Of a stretch of DNA of 64,000 nucleotides, positions 19,701 through 26,523 are shown piece after piece; the stretch's first letter is position 1; each line of letters opens with the position of its first letter. The stretch is from Promethearchaeati archaeon (lineage in GTDB: Archaea > Asgardarchaeota > Heimdallarchaeia > Heimdallarchaeales > Heimdallarchaeaceae). Below the pieces are notes generated by a model. It saw nothing but the letters and a program-made list of their open reading frames with translations. It ran no database searches and was not told the origin of the DNA. Position numbers and translations under genes: made by a program. The DNA is taken from NCBI GenBank assembly GCA_013166775.1, contig JABLTJ010000004.1:105834-169833 (forward strand), written 5' to 3'.

Positions 19701-20305
19701 CTCCAAGCACCTGTAAATGTAATTGAAATTTCCAAACCTGGTTCTTCCAAATAATTAGGATCTCCTGGAAGATATTCATGCTGTTCCATAATAATTGGTT
19801 CATTCTTTTCCAGGTTAATCATCAAGTGCATTTCATGGGTTATATCGTCCATGAAATACCTACTACGAATCTTAGCGGGGAGATCTACAGAAGACATTGA
19901 ATAAAGCAAACACATTTTTGCTCCTAAACCGAATCTTCCACGTGTCTGAATAACACCATATTTAGTTCCTGTTAAAACTCTCCCAAATAGATCTGCAATC
20001 TCATTACCAGGAACTCCAACACCATTATCTCTGCATGATAATTGAAGAAAATCTAAATGCTTTTCCAGTTTCTTGTATTGTGTTACATCCAATAGCTCAT
20101 TAATTTCTCTACTGGATAATTTTCTTAAATCAATAGAAATAATTGGACTAGTTCCTCTCTTTTCTGCTGAATCCAAGCCATTTTCAACTAATTCTCTTAT
20201 GCTAGTAAAGACTGCTCTCATAGAATTTCCAAAGCCTGCAATAGCTCTATTCTCATTAAAAAAAGCTGCTGCAGACATCTTCTTTGTGATAGAATTTTCA
20301 GACAC
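7793..20305 (-). CDS. top6B: Giant DNA topoisomerase VI subunit B with HhH-like repeat array
   Basis: A 4170-residue ATPase subunit. Residues 1-560 are a complete Top6B: N-box ELVENGLDS (38-46), DNGVG (93-97), GRFGLGAK lid (123-130), an H2TH-like segment about 275-330, YSGHPF (385-390) and the transducer switch lysine in VSTKIP (465-470). Normal Top6B proteins end near 500-650 residues. Here about 3500 more follow, built from dozens of related motifs of about 38 residues, consensus L-x3-GI-x-TI-x-DLL-x2-P-x3-L, recurring every 55-100 residues. They resemble single helix-hairpin-helix/RNAP alpha-CTD units. The last 80 residues are Lys/Thr/Ser-rich. The start is GTG at 20305 (alternative ATG at 20278), and the gene is followed 2 nt later by top6A. 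The frame is unbroken over 12.5 kb, which argues against decay. The repeats probably bind DNA or proteins. Confidence 0.95.
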   Translation of the reverse strand: MSENSITKKMSAAAFFNENRAIAGFGNSMRAVFTSIRELVENGLDSAEKRGTSPIISIDLRKLSSREINELLDVTQYKKLEKHLDFLQLSCRDNGVGVPGNEIADLFGRVLTGTKYGVIQTRGRFGLGAKMCLLYSMSSVDLPAKIRSRYFMDDITHEMHLMINLEKNEPIIMEQHEYLPGDPNYLEEPGLEISITFTGAWRLAKNSVKEYFKQLAIITPYSSFKVRLPGDKEGETEELDYESVVDDMPPPPQPVKIHPWGCDITQFKAELAVTRSKKLKEFLATQFMGVNEEIAEHFFQLLEIDPNKSPKDITSHEIRRIVHEGFVKAYQEAKDVKRKRDRIFQFDAPRGTALSPLGSNRLRKGLEKELQPKFVEAITRAPKAYSGHPFVIEAALGYGGGVAEASQVKGATVTDNKIIYRYANRIPLVFGAGNDVITHVVSSIRWSDYGLTRQSDPLAIAVSLVSTKIPFPETSKEYVSIVPEIEEEIRLALMQLGRRLKTFLSRAKRKRREHARLSRFVRSAPIIVENLTKILEDEDLSYTDFRLETDRIAAALAHGATKKVKLFMPLGKRLFGANVWCPSRIQSALKSKEIESVADFLITPSKELVTLLSLSEEDIYNIKLRTISELDREGMSPGFDPKIFVSRTIEKRFISDNGKSFDSLKDSLYRRWIQNSYHYFATDFYKLQSVAGLPEKLFENMREDLLHQFLLNRNKKNGAAISSEGKQLIASLTKTTDLKIQTLFPSFDYLKDNSKGLIAQETTIEEFLFQTKLPTTINYQAEITAILVNYMQNVYSQLCDKFPDFAKTNITKMTPDWTDAYTKNAFHRRKIKTIENFLNTNLDELIVIKELERKLYASYMDILSSSSKSISLSKLQFTTDESLNQEESEVKKILATNKISTLLDLIYLPVNSIHNKKFASLRDFLLKESKYKLLSHIRETKQDKDLSHIKIIPQDIERDLTALQIFTTSSFLAYPSPQLRKVGLRKKDIEWIKKKLGVPIPSWIDEPEFFKTEGIVTLEELFYNPPEAYSLSSENKKKYIEISTFLRTPLIFAFPSLRKNSNLLYDVGINCIGRFTLWSNSELAEILNLSEIKIEEFKKTVSAEEINKNRATFGKDIEIFKKIFPKFISYFDQFNLNLQDLFSVYPTEKPSLTQDFWKNFESLNKLSNLELIELTQIYSSKFKEHPELKNTLLKLKLRNIVTIRQFLDLLPEIIESELSSTKERKLALNLYNKIKTRDIDEESEFNKQIVLISEYDEFLRSLALPISRISGLTLDDYDKLRNYGIIAIHQIFDFTVAELASILGKEEENVTQLFENFSILKQGTFFFEKKGNKYESLISFEFEESERFSSPEIVSLILSGYDTIDKIFYLANPLTFSSAFVNWNVIEKFRKLLRSPLTLVTWEQEIKRAVKDEETEEDSYIDDILVSTLSTQQLNTLRNHGITKIIDLLVSQPSDLIEYLGIEIEEARSLQKNVRISDTGIDLSELGILEPRIVRELDIHNIVTIEDLYFSTSKDKWTIDSLPWYVIESFKAILNLPLNHISDMLDPEIIEILRKASISTLLGFMLSSPEALMEKTGIADERFETIKNALDLSDIFGYFSLPVYFLPSISFTNTEILRENGIQTIAEFIMAPAQKTSKLIKAQPEEVKEIITTLTTSSIQALYENKGIFAFETQLFDKHEQRVLSRDSIFQFERFQTIQELYYSTEEQYYYSNPEIWKKISAVQKYLTLPLKIFTEISEFSMEILEQNNINYVYQLLFIPDADLTDPVLFRVVSTYSSKIIIMQAFHYFANLPATVYNSSYFKKVVQDIENKTLFDVITDNKVIKDLMGKDQQYLTENYNLTLIRSILELPLRITPFFTRIRKARREEYKNVIIGDVFEIDFEEHSALQPFYTRLLEDDSLDRLIMELAIPIASMGLPRSIALKLSKSSVNTLIDFFSIPVKQISEITGNSQKEIREIKDALTYSDIVAFRLSQAHIIRPSEYLSEKKIEDLKDIGVSDIESFFYSASIMGISEILSIEEYKKAKELLSGSIRFIGFLSYDELKRLEFHEINSVIDLALVNKDELHQITQNPIYQEFHALDLISFDELAERRISSAIPLSVCPSIEEDYLEKLNDIGINSIQDFISRMEEIRESRPALVKLDIFREVQLYRASVAFIGLDNNQVRKLIYSGVGDILSFITEDVSTIALLLKMSEKKVQRFLERITPENLMKEVNRKGVKLEEFSVLSKGKIASLLRTGKEYVQDLYSLNYQAYPSISVSGDYMREFLNGCHISVYRIKELSSEDKLRLIGEGILRLIDLFNSSDKDLKSAFEGSVPKEISKIRKGAFTLSKGAQLKLNEPIIQLLKSLEFDPTKKAAEDLFGFIPEALMQLTESDKIVKTSSIAFIEQLVSFLCLNVLSIPGISIPTKSVLWNKGIKHVIELLSLNLSELTGVSKETTSEIRNFKREFELSKKMSETFSQFIDHSLSFPNKAEKQFMKYGLSSALLIIDFIPHPVFELDDLEKSIIRIATSNMFKPISWLTSDLSLSVKQLLSLAQIGGINIISGLLLLSQNEQYQSLYSKTTEFLNSSIIQFSPPDWAIKLEDTKIITDPSILKKLKDEKIIFLDELLSLDSKIVENESLLAEVYPLILSLKSLPLSSVDNLSTKQIDKIKGHGIRNLYQFLLVPTPLLSAITKIPEEQVTRNKTTQDIKLLEQNVKQTGMDLSLFPEISQDTRKILADYGCVSLIQASKLNLDLLPFSNEERNKIVKLTSYLLTPITLIGKTLKFKHTEIKDLLSNSVITYTNLLEIPPKNWSPSLHKLIDNQKEDPNYLVKLFKNIKKQGIGLEKLSLSAKLTTPLLQIGVSTIEHLYFIPIEYIVKNTRLKSNDINALRDKLSYNISYLSTITQESIDFCYDLGLTTIIEHLIFIKKLPKNIQEEILDSLSLIKSIRESGFVEPLSELEVFLQQKGFSSYKALITSPSFKEDEEIYTKFAPYLLANLKYLEVDPKILDKWKKADFTIIADLFFMSPSIVAATTKTKVSDIQNQIDSFKIDNIIQKLDTIAEKIADEFFFLSTADRNFLKSIGIYSLDELAGNSIYDWLVSEKKIQQIRNKTRSALATSILYYPSISEHTLSDIKRDYFETGITTVQELISSSTQAEKNKIIGFMKLFSANKTAVKSDYIPLSQYLENDNPGELFSKKVSVSNVNTVVDLVTVLEQNKDSLSILGHKINQSFQNPVSSLSFLSKSDTENLALKGVFTVGELIIKPGSFWTNLTPASFKEAIITSLTSLSYKKIETDVSKKVQLSKIKIFDAETKKETLKHYSTMDDLIYSLKQENYPISRALGNKIQRRLNTPIQLLLFPNVTIKSWQRLLQSIKTIEDLYLLTNKELSSILSLKQTEVEKLRYSLTEGNIGHHPIIKENKLFSKKDIDILKQKDIKTYVDLFEKKVKLEKVPNYILDKIKIFKQLNLKDFDSTSEFSLSILDLAYLAPSIDKMTMEKKQRDSISTVINFIFSKGLPLSQILNLESKDQKLEMSDSTIEYLLLLEKHKTAIYDQTKSHLHSKISKRFKELVPFLSRSPILLAPTRNSIDQVAKLPYRNIRELLLEDSIKIKKQISETTFLRNLRNISISLLNDLEKELTNLPSELLSGSNISQLESNTIYSIEEAIIFNRQSSAKTSSLWKLTETVCSMVETELLSLPPIRQSKNIQKLVSELKLVNIYDLLLYCKSTTPESDKLSCANLLPKLSSTKVERMLDDEQKRLSSFIRGSELAPFLRKQKIRSFGTLIKHLENTEIADYEPELVELVIALRAPINLFVNQERLISKLEVAGIVQVIDFIVVPDVRKVVKMSLTEQEQTIVQKLQSSLSLLSIKDALVNKSYPVDKIGLFDKNTKKLLKISGYTTIAHLKASEELIASTSRLNKLQISRIQKLLETPIYYLTDMIKINAQSVFLLHSKNINNLWDLFATLVQQLSKIITLPVKDLRSLYASLNPESLKQAEKDQVEIRKTLPHITEGNIAQLKGSSITTLQALLMPDTEMKNSTSLKDPNVKKLIGILEQPIGTLEIKPEVIKQIKQLGITTIKDFVVYPAAQLDEKTDLSYMAIKSLKSRLPPKKVKVIKKTSTSKPVTKKATPKKAGSTSVKPKTSVTTKSADRKSAKARQTTLLDMTKSNKNTTTVKKSSNTQKKEGN

Positions 20306-20474
20306 GTTGTCTACCCCACTTTATAACTCATATTTAACTTTCTATTATATTACATTAATTATAGTCTTACACGAGTATATAGTTTACAGAATCAGATATC
20401 TATATTTAAAGTTAAATTTTACCGGCAAAAATTGTTAAAATTAAGAAAATGGAAAAAGAAAAGAAGGAGAGGTG

Positions 20475-23400
20475 TTACGATTTCCTGAATTTAGGTCCAG
20501 TTCTATAAAGAACAACTGACGTAACTACGAAACCAATTGTAACTAAGAATAAAGAAGCAAAAGCACCTATGGTACGGTTTGCATCTGCATTACTGATTTC
20601 ATCTAGGAAATTCACCAGAAGGTATTCATAGAACTTAGAAGTTGCTCTGTGAACATCTTCTCCCCAAAAGAGAGTTCCCATGTTACCTGTTAATCCAGGA
20701 TTAGTTGTGTGCCATGTTCTGTATCTATCACTTTCAGCTAAAATATCAGGATCTATAATCCATTCATCTCTAACAGCGTCATAATAACCATATAACGTTG
20801 CATTAAGAAATGCATAAGCTTCTGAAAATCCTTCCACTCCTGTACAGTACTGTACTCTATCTTCTCTTAGAATAACACTTCCAGTGACAGGCTCTGCTCT
20901 CATATTTTGCATATGGAAAGGATCTCTGGAAAATCCAGGGAGAGAGTGCGTAAGCTCAAAATCACTAGGGCGGAAATCAAGATCATACATTCTATTCCAT
21001 CTTCCTACGTGTATGAAACTAGAGTTCAGAAAGTTGGAAGTTATCATCCAATAAATATCTGTCATTGCTAATTGTCTGAGCGGTACAGTAGCTTGAGCAG
21101 TATAAACTAGAACATCTTGATCATAGAAGATAGCAGTATCTGTCAGAGAAGAATACGCAAATGGTCTAAAGAAGAATTCACTCCATTGTTGTCGTAAACC
21201 TTTTTCAGCATAAGGATAAACAGCAAAATTGTCGTAAGTTTCGTTAAATATTAATTCTGATTCTATAAGTGTCCAATCATTAAATTGAATCTTTGAATCT
21301 TGTCTCCAACACTCAACGAATGCATGCAACTCATCTCGTTCAAGTTCTTCAAAAGTGCCACCAACCCCTAACTCTAAATGGACAAGACCTTCAGAACCAT
21401 CAGCAAGGTAAATATCATCTAGATCAGCAAAAATACCATATGCTGAACCTAAATGGTCAGTTCCATCAAATCTGTGTAGTTCTGTTAGGGTTGCAGGTGC
21501 AGTTGTACTTACAATTGTGAATCCATAATCACCTTGTGTAAGATAAGCTCTTGCTGTACCTTCATCAACATAGAGATTGTTGAAATAAGTCTCTGCTGGA
21601 TCGTAGGAGAATTGATCTAATTCTGTGAGAATACCATCAAAATCAACACTAAAAGTAAGTAATCCTTCTATTTGATCTAAAACATAAACAGTACTACCTT
21701 TAGCTTTGATATCAATAACGTTTTTGAGATTTGGAAAATCAGCTGCATTATAGTGTAACACATCACCTAAATAACCTGTAGCTTGCTCAATTTCTACAAC
21801 ATTGATTCCATCTGTACCTAGTGCTATATATGCATGTCTTCGATTATCGTTAACATCAATTGCAATAGCAGTACCGTTTAATGCTTTGGTCTCTATAGTT
21901 GTACTTATTGCTCCTTCTGAACCAATTGTATCGCTTATTCTAGCATATGTTATTCCATATACACCGTTAGCGATATACAGAGCATCAAATGGAAGACCTT
22001 CTCCCATGGAAGAATAATCTATATCTCGCATGTCAGAGTCGCCAAAATTACTCCATTGATCTACTTCATATATTGAGGCTGGATTTGTTGCATTCAACAC
22101 TTCTAATCCTCTTGCTCCTTCAACAGCATATACATATCCATCAACTACTGCAAAACCTAATATTTGGCCATCAGATCCAAAGGCTTGTTCTGTAGTTGTA
22201 ACATAATCACCATATTGACCAATAGCCATGAACAATGGGTGAGTCATATTAACAATCTTAATATCTGTACCTCCTTCAAGAACATAAGCTAAATCATCTT
22301 CCACAATGACATCTGATGATTGAGAGTTTTCATAGTATGGGATGTTTGCAATCCCCAGAATTTTTCCGACATCTTGAACATCATATGTACCTAATTGCTC
22401 AGCGTAGAAAAGATCTTCAGTCCAATCAATACTATCACTTGTGAGGGTTTGATTTATAATGAATGGGAATCTTCGATTTCCAAGTAAAGGATCCTCAATA
22501 CCTAAGATCCATTCAAGAGCTGTTCTTTTGCATACGTAAGAAATCTTGTTTTCATATAGCCAGTCAACAGAAGGCCTACCTAATAGATATTGCAAATAAG
22601 CAGCAAAAGATTGTGCTAATTCTCTTTCATATACTGTATCTATATCATAAATATCTGCGAGAAGTTGTTCCACATCAACAATTAGATCGTTTGCATCATA
22701 ATCCAATCCTTTCACTAAATCAATGAAGAATTTAGCTGAACCTGACTCTCCTTTTAATATAGAATAATCATGACCATTATATTGTGCATCATACAAGATT
22801 TTATAGCTTGTGGCTTGGTCAAAATCAAGATCTGGGTATGCAGGTCGAACACTTAACCAATTATGAGGTAAATAAATACCCAAATCTAATAATCCTTCTT
22901 CCTCTGCATAGGTTCGATTAAGAACTGCATAGGCTAGTTCACTATCAGAATATACAACAGGATCACCCTTGAAATTTAAGAGTTCTTTCTGAAGAAGGAA
23001 GGCTGCAACATAAGCTTGAAAACCATATTCTGTTCCATTACCAAACTCATTAATATAATAAGGCCACATATAATTAAAATTCAAAACTGCTTCATCACCT
23101 GTTAAGGTTGAGGCTGTTGCGTTGAAAAGATATTGCTTTCTATAGGCATATACTATATAATCTCCTTCTATATCATATTCTAGAATTGTTTTGTTTATTA
23201 TAATATCAAAGATAAGATCACCTTGAACGAAGTAATAAGCAATTGGGTTACCATAATCAAGAAAACCTGCACGATCACTTACATTGAAGAACTCAAAGAA
23301 TGCTTGATCATAGAATAGTGAATCATTTTCCCAGCCACCTGTATACATCCACTCTGAATTCGCTCCTGAATCATCAAAGGGATCAAAATCATCTTCTGTT

Positions 23401-23546
23401 AATTTCCCAAAAATATTTAATCTTTCATTTATGTCCTCAATTTTATTCACAGAGCTTTGTGGGAGAAGAAGTCCGATTGTAACTGCTGAACCCACGAAAA
23501 TAGTTATAATTAATATTCCTAAAGCTGTCCGAAATTCTGCTCGCAT
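20475..23546 (-). CDS. Surface-anchored LVIVD/beta-propeller-like protein
   Basis: A 1023-residue protein with an N-terminal membrane segment (about residues 8-28), a long extracytoplasmic region and a C-terminal membrane helix (LFLVTIGFVVTSVVLYR) followed by a short basic tail. The middle (about residues 400-720) contains repeats of the form DIDVxGxxAYVAxGxxGLxVxxI, as in AYVLEGGTDIKIVNMT, VYAVEGARGLEVLNAT and ARAYLTQGDYGFTIVS, which fits LVIVD-type beta-propeller blades. The flanking regions are aromatic- and Asp-rich and unrecognised. A clear TATA box and a GAGGA site precede the ATG. It is probably an abundant cell-surface protein; the ligand is unknown. It lies downstream of the tubulin-like gene in the same direction, 177 nt away. 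Confidence 0.8.
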   Translation of the reverse strand: MRAEFRTALGILIITIFVGSAVTIGLLLPQSSVNKIEDINERLNIFGKLTEDDFDPFDDSGANSEWMYTGGWENDSLFYDQAFFEFFNVSDRAGFLDYGNPIAYYFVQGDLIFDIIINKTILEYDIEGDYIVYAYRKQYLFNATASTLTGDEAVLNFNYMWPYYINEFGNGTEYGFQAYVAAFLLQKELLNFKGDPVVYSDSELAYAVLNRTYAEEEGLLDLGIYLPHNWLSVRPAYPDLDFDQATSYKILYDAQYNGHDYSILKGESGSAKFFIDLVKGLDYDANDLIVDVEQLLADIYDIDTVYERELAQSFAAYLQYLLGRPSVDWLYENKISYVCKRTALEWILGIEDPLLGNRRFPFIINQTLTSDSIDWTEDLFYAEQLGTYDVQDVGKILGIANIPYYENSQSSDVIVEDDLAYVLEGGTDIKIVNMTHPLFMAIGQYGDYVTTTEQAFGSDGQILGFAVVDGYVYAVEGARGLEVLNATNPASIYEVDQWSNFGDSDMRDIDYSSMGEGLPFDALYIANGVYGITYARISDTIGSEGAISTTIETKALNGTAIAIDVNDNRRHAYIALGTDGINVVEIEQATGYLGDVLHYNAADFPNLKNVIDIKAKGSTVYVLDQIEGLLTFSVDFDGILTELDQFSYDPAETYFNNLYVDEGTARAYLTQGDYGFTIVSTTAPATLTELHRFDGTDHLGSAYGIFADLDDIYLADGSEGLVHLELGVGGTFEELERDELHAFVECWRQDSKIQFNDWTLIESELIFNETYDNFAVYPYAEKGLRQQWSEFFFRPFAYSSLTDTAIFYDQDVLVYTAQATVPLRQLAMTDIYWMITSNFLNSSFIHVGRWNRMYDLDFRPSDFELTHSLPGFSRDPFHMQNMRAEPVTGSVILREDRVQYCTGVEGFSEAYAFLNATLYGYYDAVRDEWIIDPDILAESDRYRTWHTTNPGLTGNMGTLFWGEDVHRATSKFYEYLLVNFLDEISNADANRTIGAFASLFLVTIGFVVTSVVLYRTGPKFRKS

Positions 23547-23587
23547 AATGAATCCTCATAAATTTAATTGTTAAAGTGCCGTCTCAA

Positions 23588-23602
23588 CATATATATATAA
23601 AG
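23588..23602 (-). promoter_or_regulatory. TATA box of the surface-protein gene
   Basis: On the minus strand TTTATATATATATG lies about 45 nt before the ATG at 23546. A Shine-Dalgarno-like GAGGA (23553-23557) sits 6 nt before the start, so this mRNA probably has a short leader. Confidence 0.6.
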
Positions 23603-23723
23603 GTAATGACCACAGCATTACATTACAGACGGTTTAAAGGAAAAAATGATAGAGCAATTATAAATCTATCTCTGTGGTTTTGTGATGGAAAAATAAAGGA
23701 AGAGTTCGAAGATTGTTGGAAAC

Positions 23724-25025
23724 TTATTCTTTTTTATCTTCTTTTAATATTCGTTGAATCTTGTAGGTATCATGAAGCCAAATATCTTCTAATTTTGCTG
23801 TATCAAGATATCCTACAACTTCATTTTCTTCATTTAGCAACTCAATAATTACTTCAGATAGAATTCCATACCTATTCAACACTTGCTTTGGTATCTCTAA
23901 ATACGATAAAATTCCTCTAATAATAGCGCCGTTATTTCTGCGTTTTTGAATCGAAAAAACAACATCAAGATTTGTATATCTTTTTCTTATTTCATGATAA
24001 TCCTCAGCTGAGAGACCCTCAGGTCCAGATTGAATAATAATGTAACCTCGAGTAGGTTTTTCCTTAATATCATAACTTTCTAGAATCCCTTTTTGATCAA
24101 TAATTCCTGATAAGAGAGGATTATTATCATATATATCCAAAGAAAGAAGATTGCACAATCCTTTTGCATTATTGAAAGTTTTTGCAAAACTTCCAAAATC
24201 TGTATGGTAAAATTCAGAAGAATTTTGGGTTCCTATCATGAAATCTACTAATAGATTAGCTTCTCTGTGATACATTTTCTCCTTGAGAATATCAAATGGG
24301 ATATCATTTGGATTGTTCTTTACTATTTTTGATTCATCCACAAGTATGAAGGGTAAGCTTTCAGTAAAATCTTTCTTCATCAAATAGTGAATAAAGGATA
24401 AAACTGAAATAGAATCTCTAATGATCTCATCAGTTTTTTCCACTTCAGCTGAATCTTGTATGAACATAGGGAGAGTCAAAAATAAGACAATTTGGATATC
24501 TTTTTCTTTCAGTATCTCTGAAATTTTGTAAATTGCTCCAAGACTAAAAGCATCATTATCCAAAACAAGGAAGATAAAAGACACGTCTCTGAATATTCTT
24601 TCTATATAACTTGAAATATTCATTTTGTTTGATTCAAACCATTTAATTCCTCTTGAAAATGTTTGTTTATTGATTGGAGTTTCAGGTAGTTCTAGTGTAG
24701 GTATTTTCAAGTTGATCATTTCAGAGTCTGATTTACTGGCTAACAATAATGATTCAGGGAAACTGCTTTTAATTCGGTTCTTTATCACTGTGAGTATGGA
24801 ACATCCCCTCTTCCCTGAGAAAATAAAACCAATTGATTTTGTTTTCTCTTCTCCTTCCAGATAAAGAGTATTTGATTTATCACAACCGATCAAAACAGAA
24901 TCAGTTTGAAGACTGTCACTAATGATGTTTTCATGATAGAATTGATATAGTCCATTATACTTCTTAGGAACATCAATACCCACTTTTTTTCTTCTCCTTC
25001 CTAAAATAGATTTCATTCTAGACAT
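23724..25025 (-). CDS. Degenerate tubulin/FtsZ-superfamily protein
   Basis: A 433-residue protein that I place, with moderate confidence, in the tubulin/FtsZ superfamily by its order of elements. IGFIFSGKRGCSILTVIK (65-82) sits where FtsZ has its first glycine-rich loop. DVSFIFLVLDNDAFSLGAIYKI (147-168, LDNDAFSLG at 155-163) sits where GGGTGSG should be. IQIVLFLTLP and FILVDESK (226-233) match the later Rossmann strands, and DFGSFAKTFNNAKG (276-289) resembles the T7/synergy-loop region. The nucleotide-contacting glycines are lost, so it may not bind GTP. The C-terminal 130 residues resemble an activation-domain fold. It diverges, 122 nt away, from a membrane protein and an intact FtsZ-like gene. 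Likely role: partner or regulator of that filament system. Confidence 0.6.
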   Translation of the reverse strand: MSRMKSILGRRRKKVGIDVPKKYNGLYQFYHENIISDSLQTDSVLIGCDKSNTLYLEGEEKTKSIGFIFSGKRGCSILTVIKNRIKSSFPESLLLASKSDSEMINLKIPTLELPETPINKQTFSRGIKWFESNKMNISSYIERIFRDVSFIFLVLDNDAFSLGAIYKISEILKEKDIQIVLFLTLPMFIQDSAEVEKTDEIIRDSISVLSFIHYLMKKDFTESLPFILVDESKIVKNNPNDIPFDILKEKMYHREANLLVDFMIGTQNSSEFYHTDFGSFAKTFNNAKGLCNLLSLDIYDNNPLLSGIIDQKGILESYDIKEKPTRGYIIIQSGPEGLSAEDYHEIRKRYTNLDVVFSIQKRRNNGAIIRGILSYLEIPKQVLNRYGILSEVIIELLNEENEVVGYLDTAKLEDIWLHDTYKIQRILKEDKKE

Positions 25026-25147
25026 TGTTTCTTCAAATACAGATAGTCCTCGTTATTTTTAAGACTTTTCGACTAAAGATACATAGGAGTATTTTAATGA
25101 ATCAATACGAAATTGTTAAAAGTAAGCGCACGGTATAGAAACTTGTT

Positions 25148-26521
25148 ATGGAGTCGAATCTCACTAAACCAACAGAGGTCAAAGCTAAGATTATTCAACC
25201 TGACAAAGTTGAACTTCCAAAATTTGAATTTGAAGATATGTTAATTGAGCATTATAAAAAATATCCAAGAACGGCAGGGATGATAGAAAATCCAAGGTAC
25301 TTGGAAGCGTTGCAGAATCCTTTCAAGAAATTCTATCTTGTGCCCTTAGCTCTTTTTAGTTTAAAGATGAATACGATTCTTTCATTAAAGTGGAAGGATT
25401 ATCTTAAATTATGGTTATACATAGTGATTATGTCAATACCTACATTTATAATGATATATTTTCCGTTTGTGGGAAAAACAGATCCCCTTACTGGAAACAG
25501 GGTGGTCGTAGATGTAACTGTATCAATATACACGCCTATCCTTATAGCTGTTCTACTATCGTTATTCTATCTAAAATTCACACATGATGGTTTTCTAGGT
25601 TTAGTTTTGGAAAAAAGAGTGGAGTGGATAGAAGAGCCAGTAAGGAAGTATTATTCCAAATTTTATGATAGAAAAATACCTAAAAATCCCTTGATAATCT
25701 TACTAGCATTAGGAACGGGATTAGCAGTTAATATTCCATTAATATTATCAACTCCGAGTATTTCTCTGTTTCCAGAAAATGTTCCATTATCACAAACATT
25801 TGGAATAATTTCTTGCATATTAAGCCCTATTTGGTTTTACATATTTTATGTTGAAACCTATTACTTAATCCAAAATACAAGGTTATATTCAAAGATTCTT
25901 GATTCAATAAAAGAAAAAATCGAAGTTTATCTTAATGAATACGGCACACTACTAACAAGAGAAAACTATGATATCATATGGGCTTTGGGTGATAAATGGA
26001 GCAAAGGTCGTTCAATAAGGCAAATAGAAAATATACCTGTTTCAGGTATCTTATCTGCCTTGGTAATTACAATTGCTATGATGATGGGAAGCATCAACGC
26101 TATCATATATGGTATTGTAGGCAGGATGCCAGAGATAGGATTTAGTCTAGGAAAATTACTGGATAGCTCTGCACCTTGGACAGTAATTGTGATTGTAATT
26201 TCAGCTTTGCTCGCAATAATTCTGTTTTTAGTAGTCTTCCTACCTTTGAATTCACTTAGAAAGAAGTTAAAGAAATTTAAGATTAAAGCTCTAATAGAAC
26301 TAGATAATTACATTTTCGCGAATGTAGTAGAATTTGAAACTAGATATGCAGAGGAAGCGAGAGAGGAATCAGTAACAATGTTTCAATTGAGAGAATATAT
26401 TGCAGGTATGAGAACATTCCCGATTTCAACAAATAAGATCTTTAGAACCATTGTAGCAATAGTTATTTGGATTGTGAATATTCAAAAAATCTTTAGAGCA
26501 GTCACACAAACAGGGGTATAA
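25148..26521 (+). CDS. Polytopic membrane protein of the FtsZ-like locus
   Basis: A 457-residue integral membrane protein, not matched to a family I recognise. The first 100 residues are mostly cytoplasmic-looking and contain two possibly amphipathic stretches. Then come about seven hydrophobic segments, for instance YIVIMSIPTFIMIYF, YTPILIAVLLSLFYL, ISGILSALVITIAMMMG and VIVIVISALLAIILFLVVF, separated by charged loops such as EKIEVYLNEYG and DKWSKGRSIRQIEN. The stop at 26521 is 2 nt before the next ATG, so it is co-translated with the FtsZ-like GTPase. I infer that it anchors or is remodelled by the cytoskeletal protein. Confidence 0.75.
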   Translation: MESNLTKPTEVKAKIIQPDKVELPKFEFEDMLIEHYKKYPRTAGMIENPRYLEALQNPFKKFYLVPLALFSLKMNTILSLKWKDYLKLWLYIVIMSIPTFIMIYFPFVGKTDPLTGNRVVVDVTVSIYTPILIAVLLSLFYLKFTHDGFLGLVLEKRVEWIEEPVRKYYSKFYDRKIPKNPLIILLALGTGLAVNIPLILSTPSISLFPENVPLSQTFGIISCILSPIWFYIFYVETYYLIQNTRLYSKILDSIKEKIEVYLNEYGTLLTRENYDIIWALGDKWSKGRSIRQIENIPVSGILSALVITIAMMMGSINAIIYGIVGRMPEIGFSLGKLLDSSAPWTVIVIVISALLAIILFLVVFLPLNSLRKKLKKFKIKALIELDNYIFANVVEFETRYAEEAREESVTMFQLREYIAGMRTFPISTNKIFRTIVAIVIWIVNIQKIFRAVTQTGV

Positions 26522-26523
26522 CA

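Noticed and set aside
7793..20305. Giant gene being two or more genes joined by error
   Set aside because: The frame is continuous, the repeats show one motif style throughout, and there is no internal start region with a TATA box or RBS that I can see. A read check is still named in the finding.
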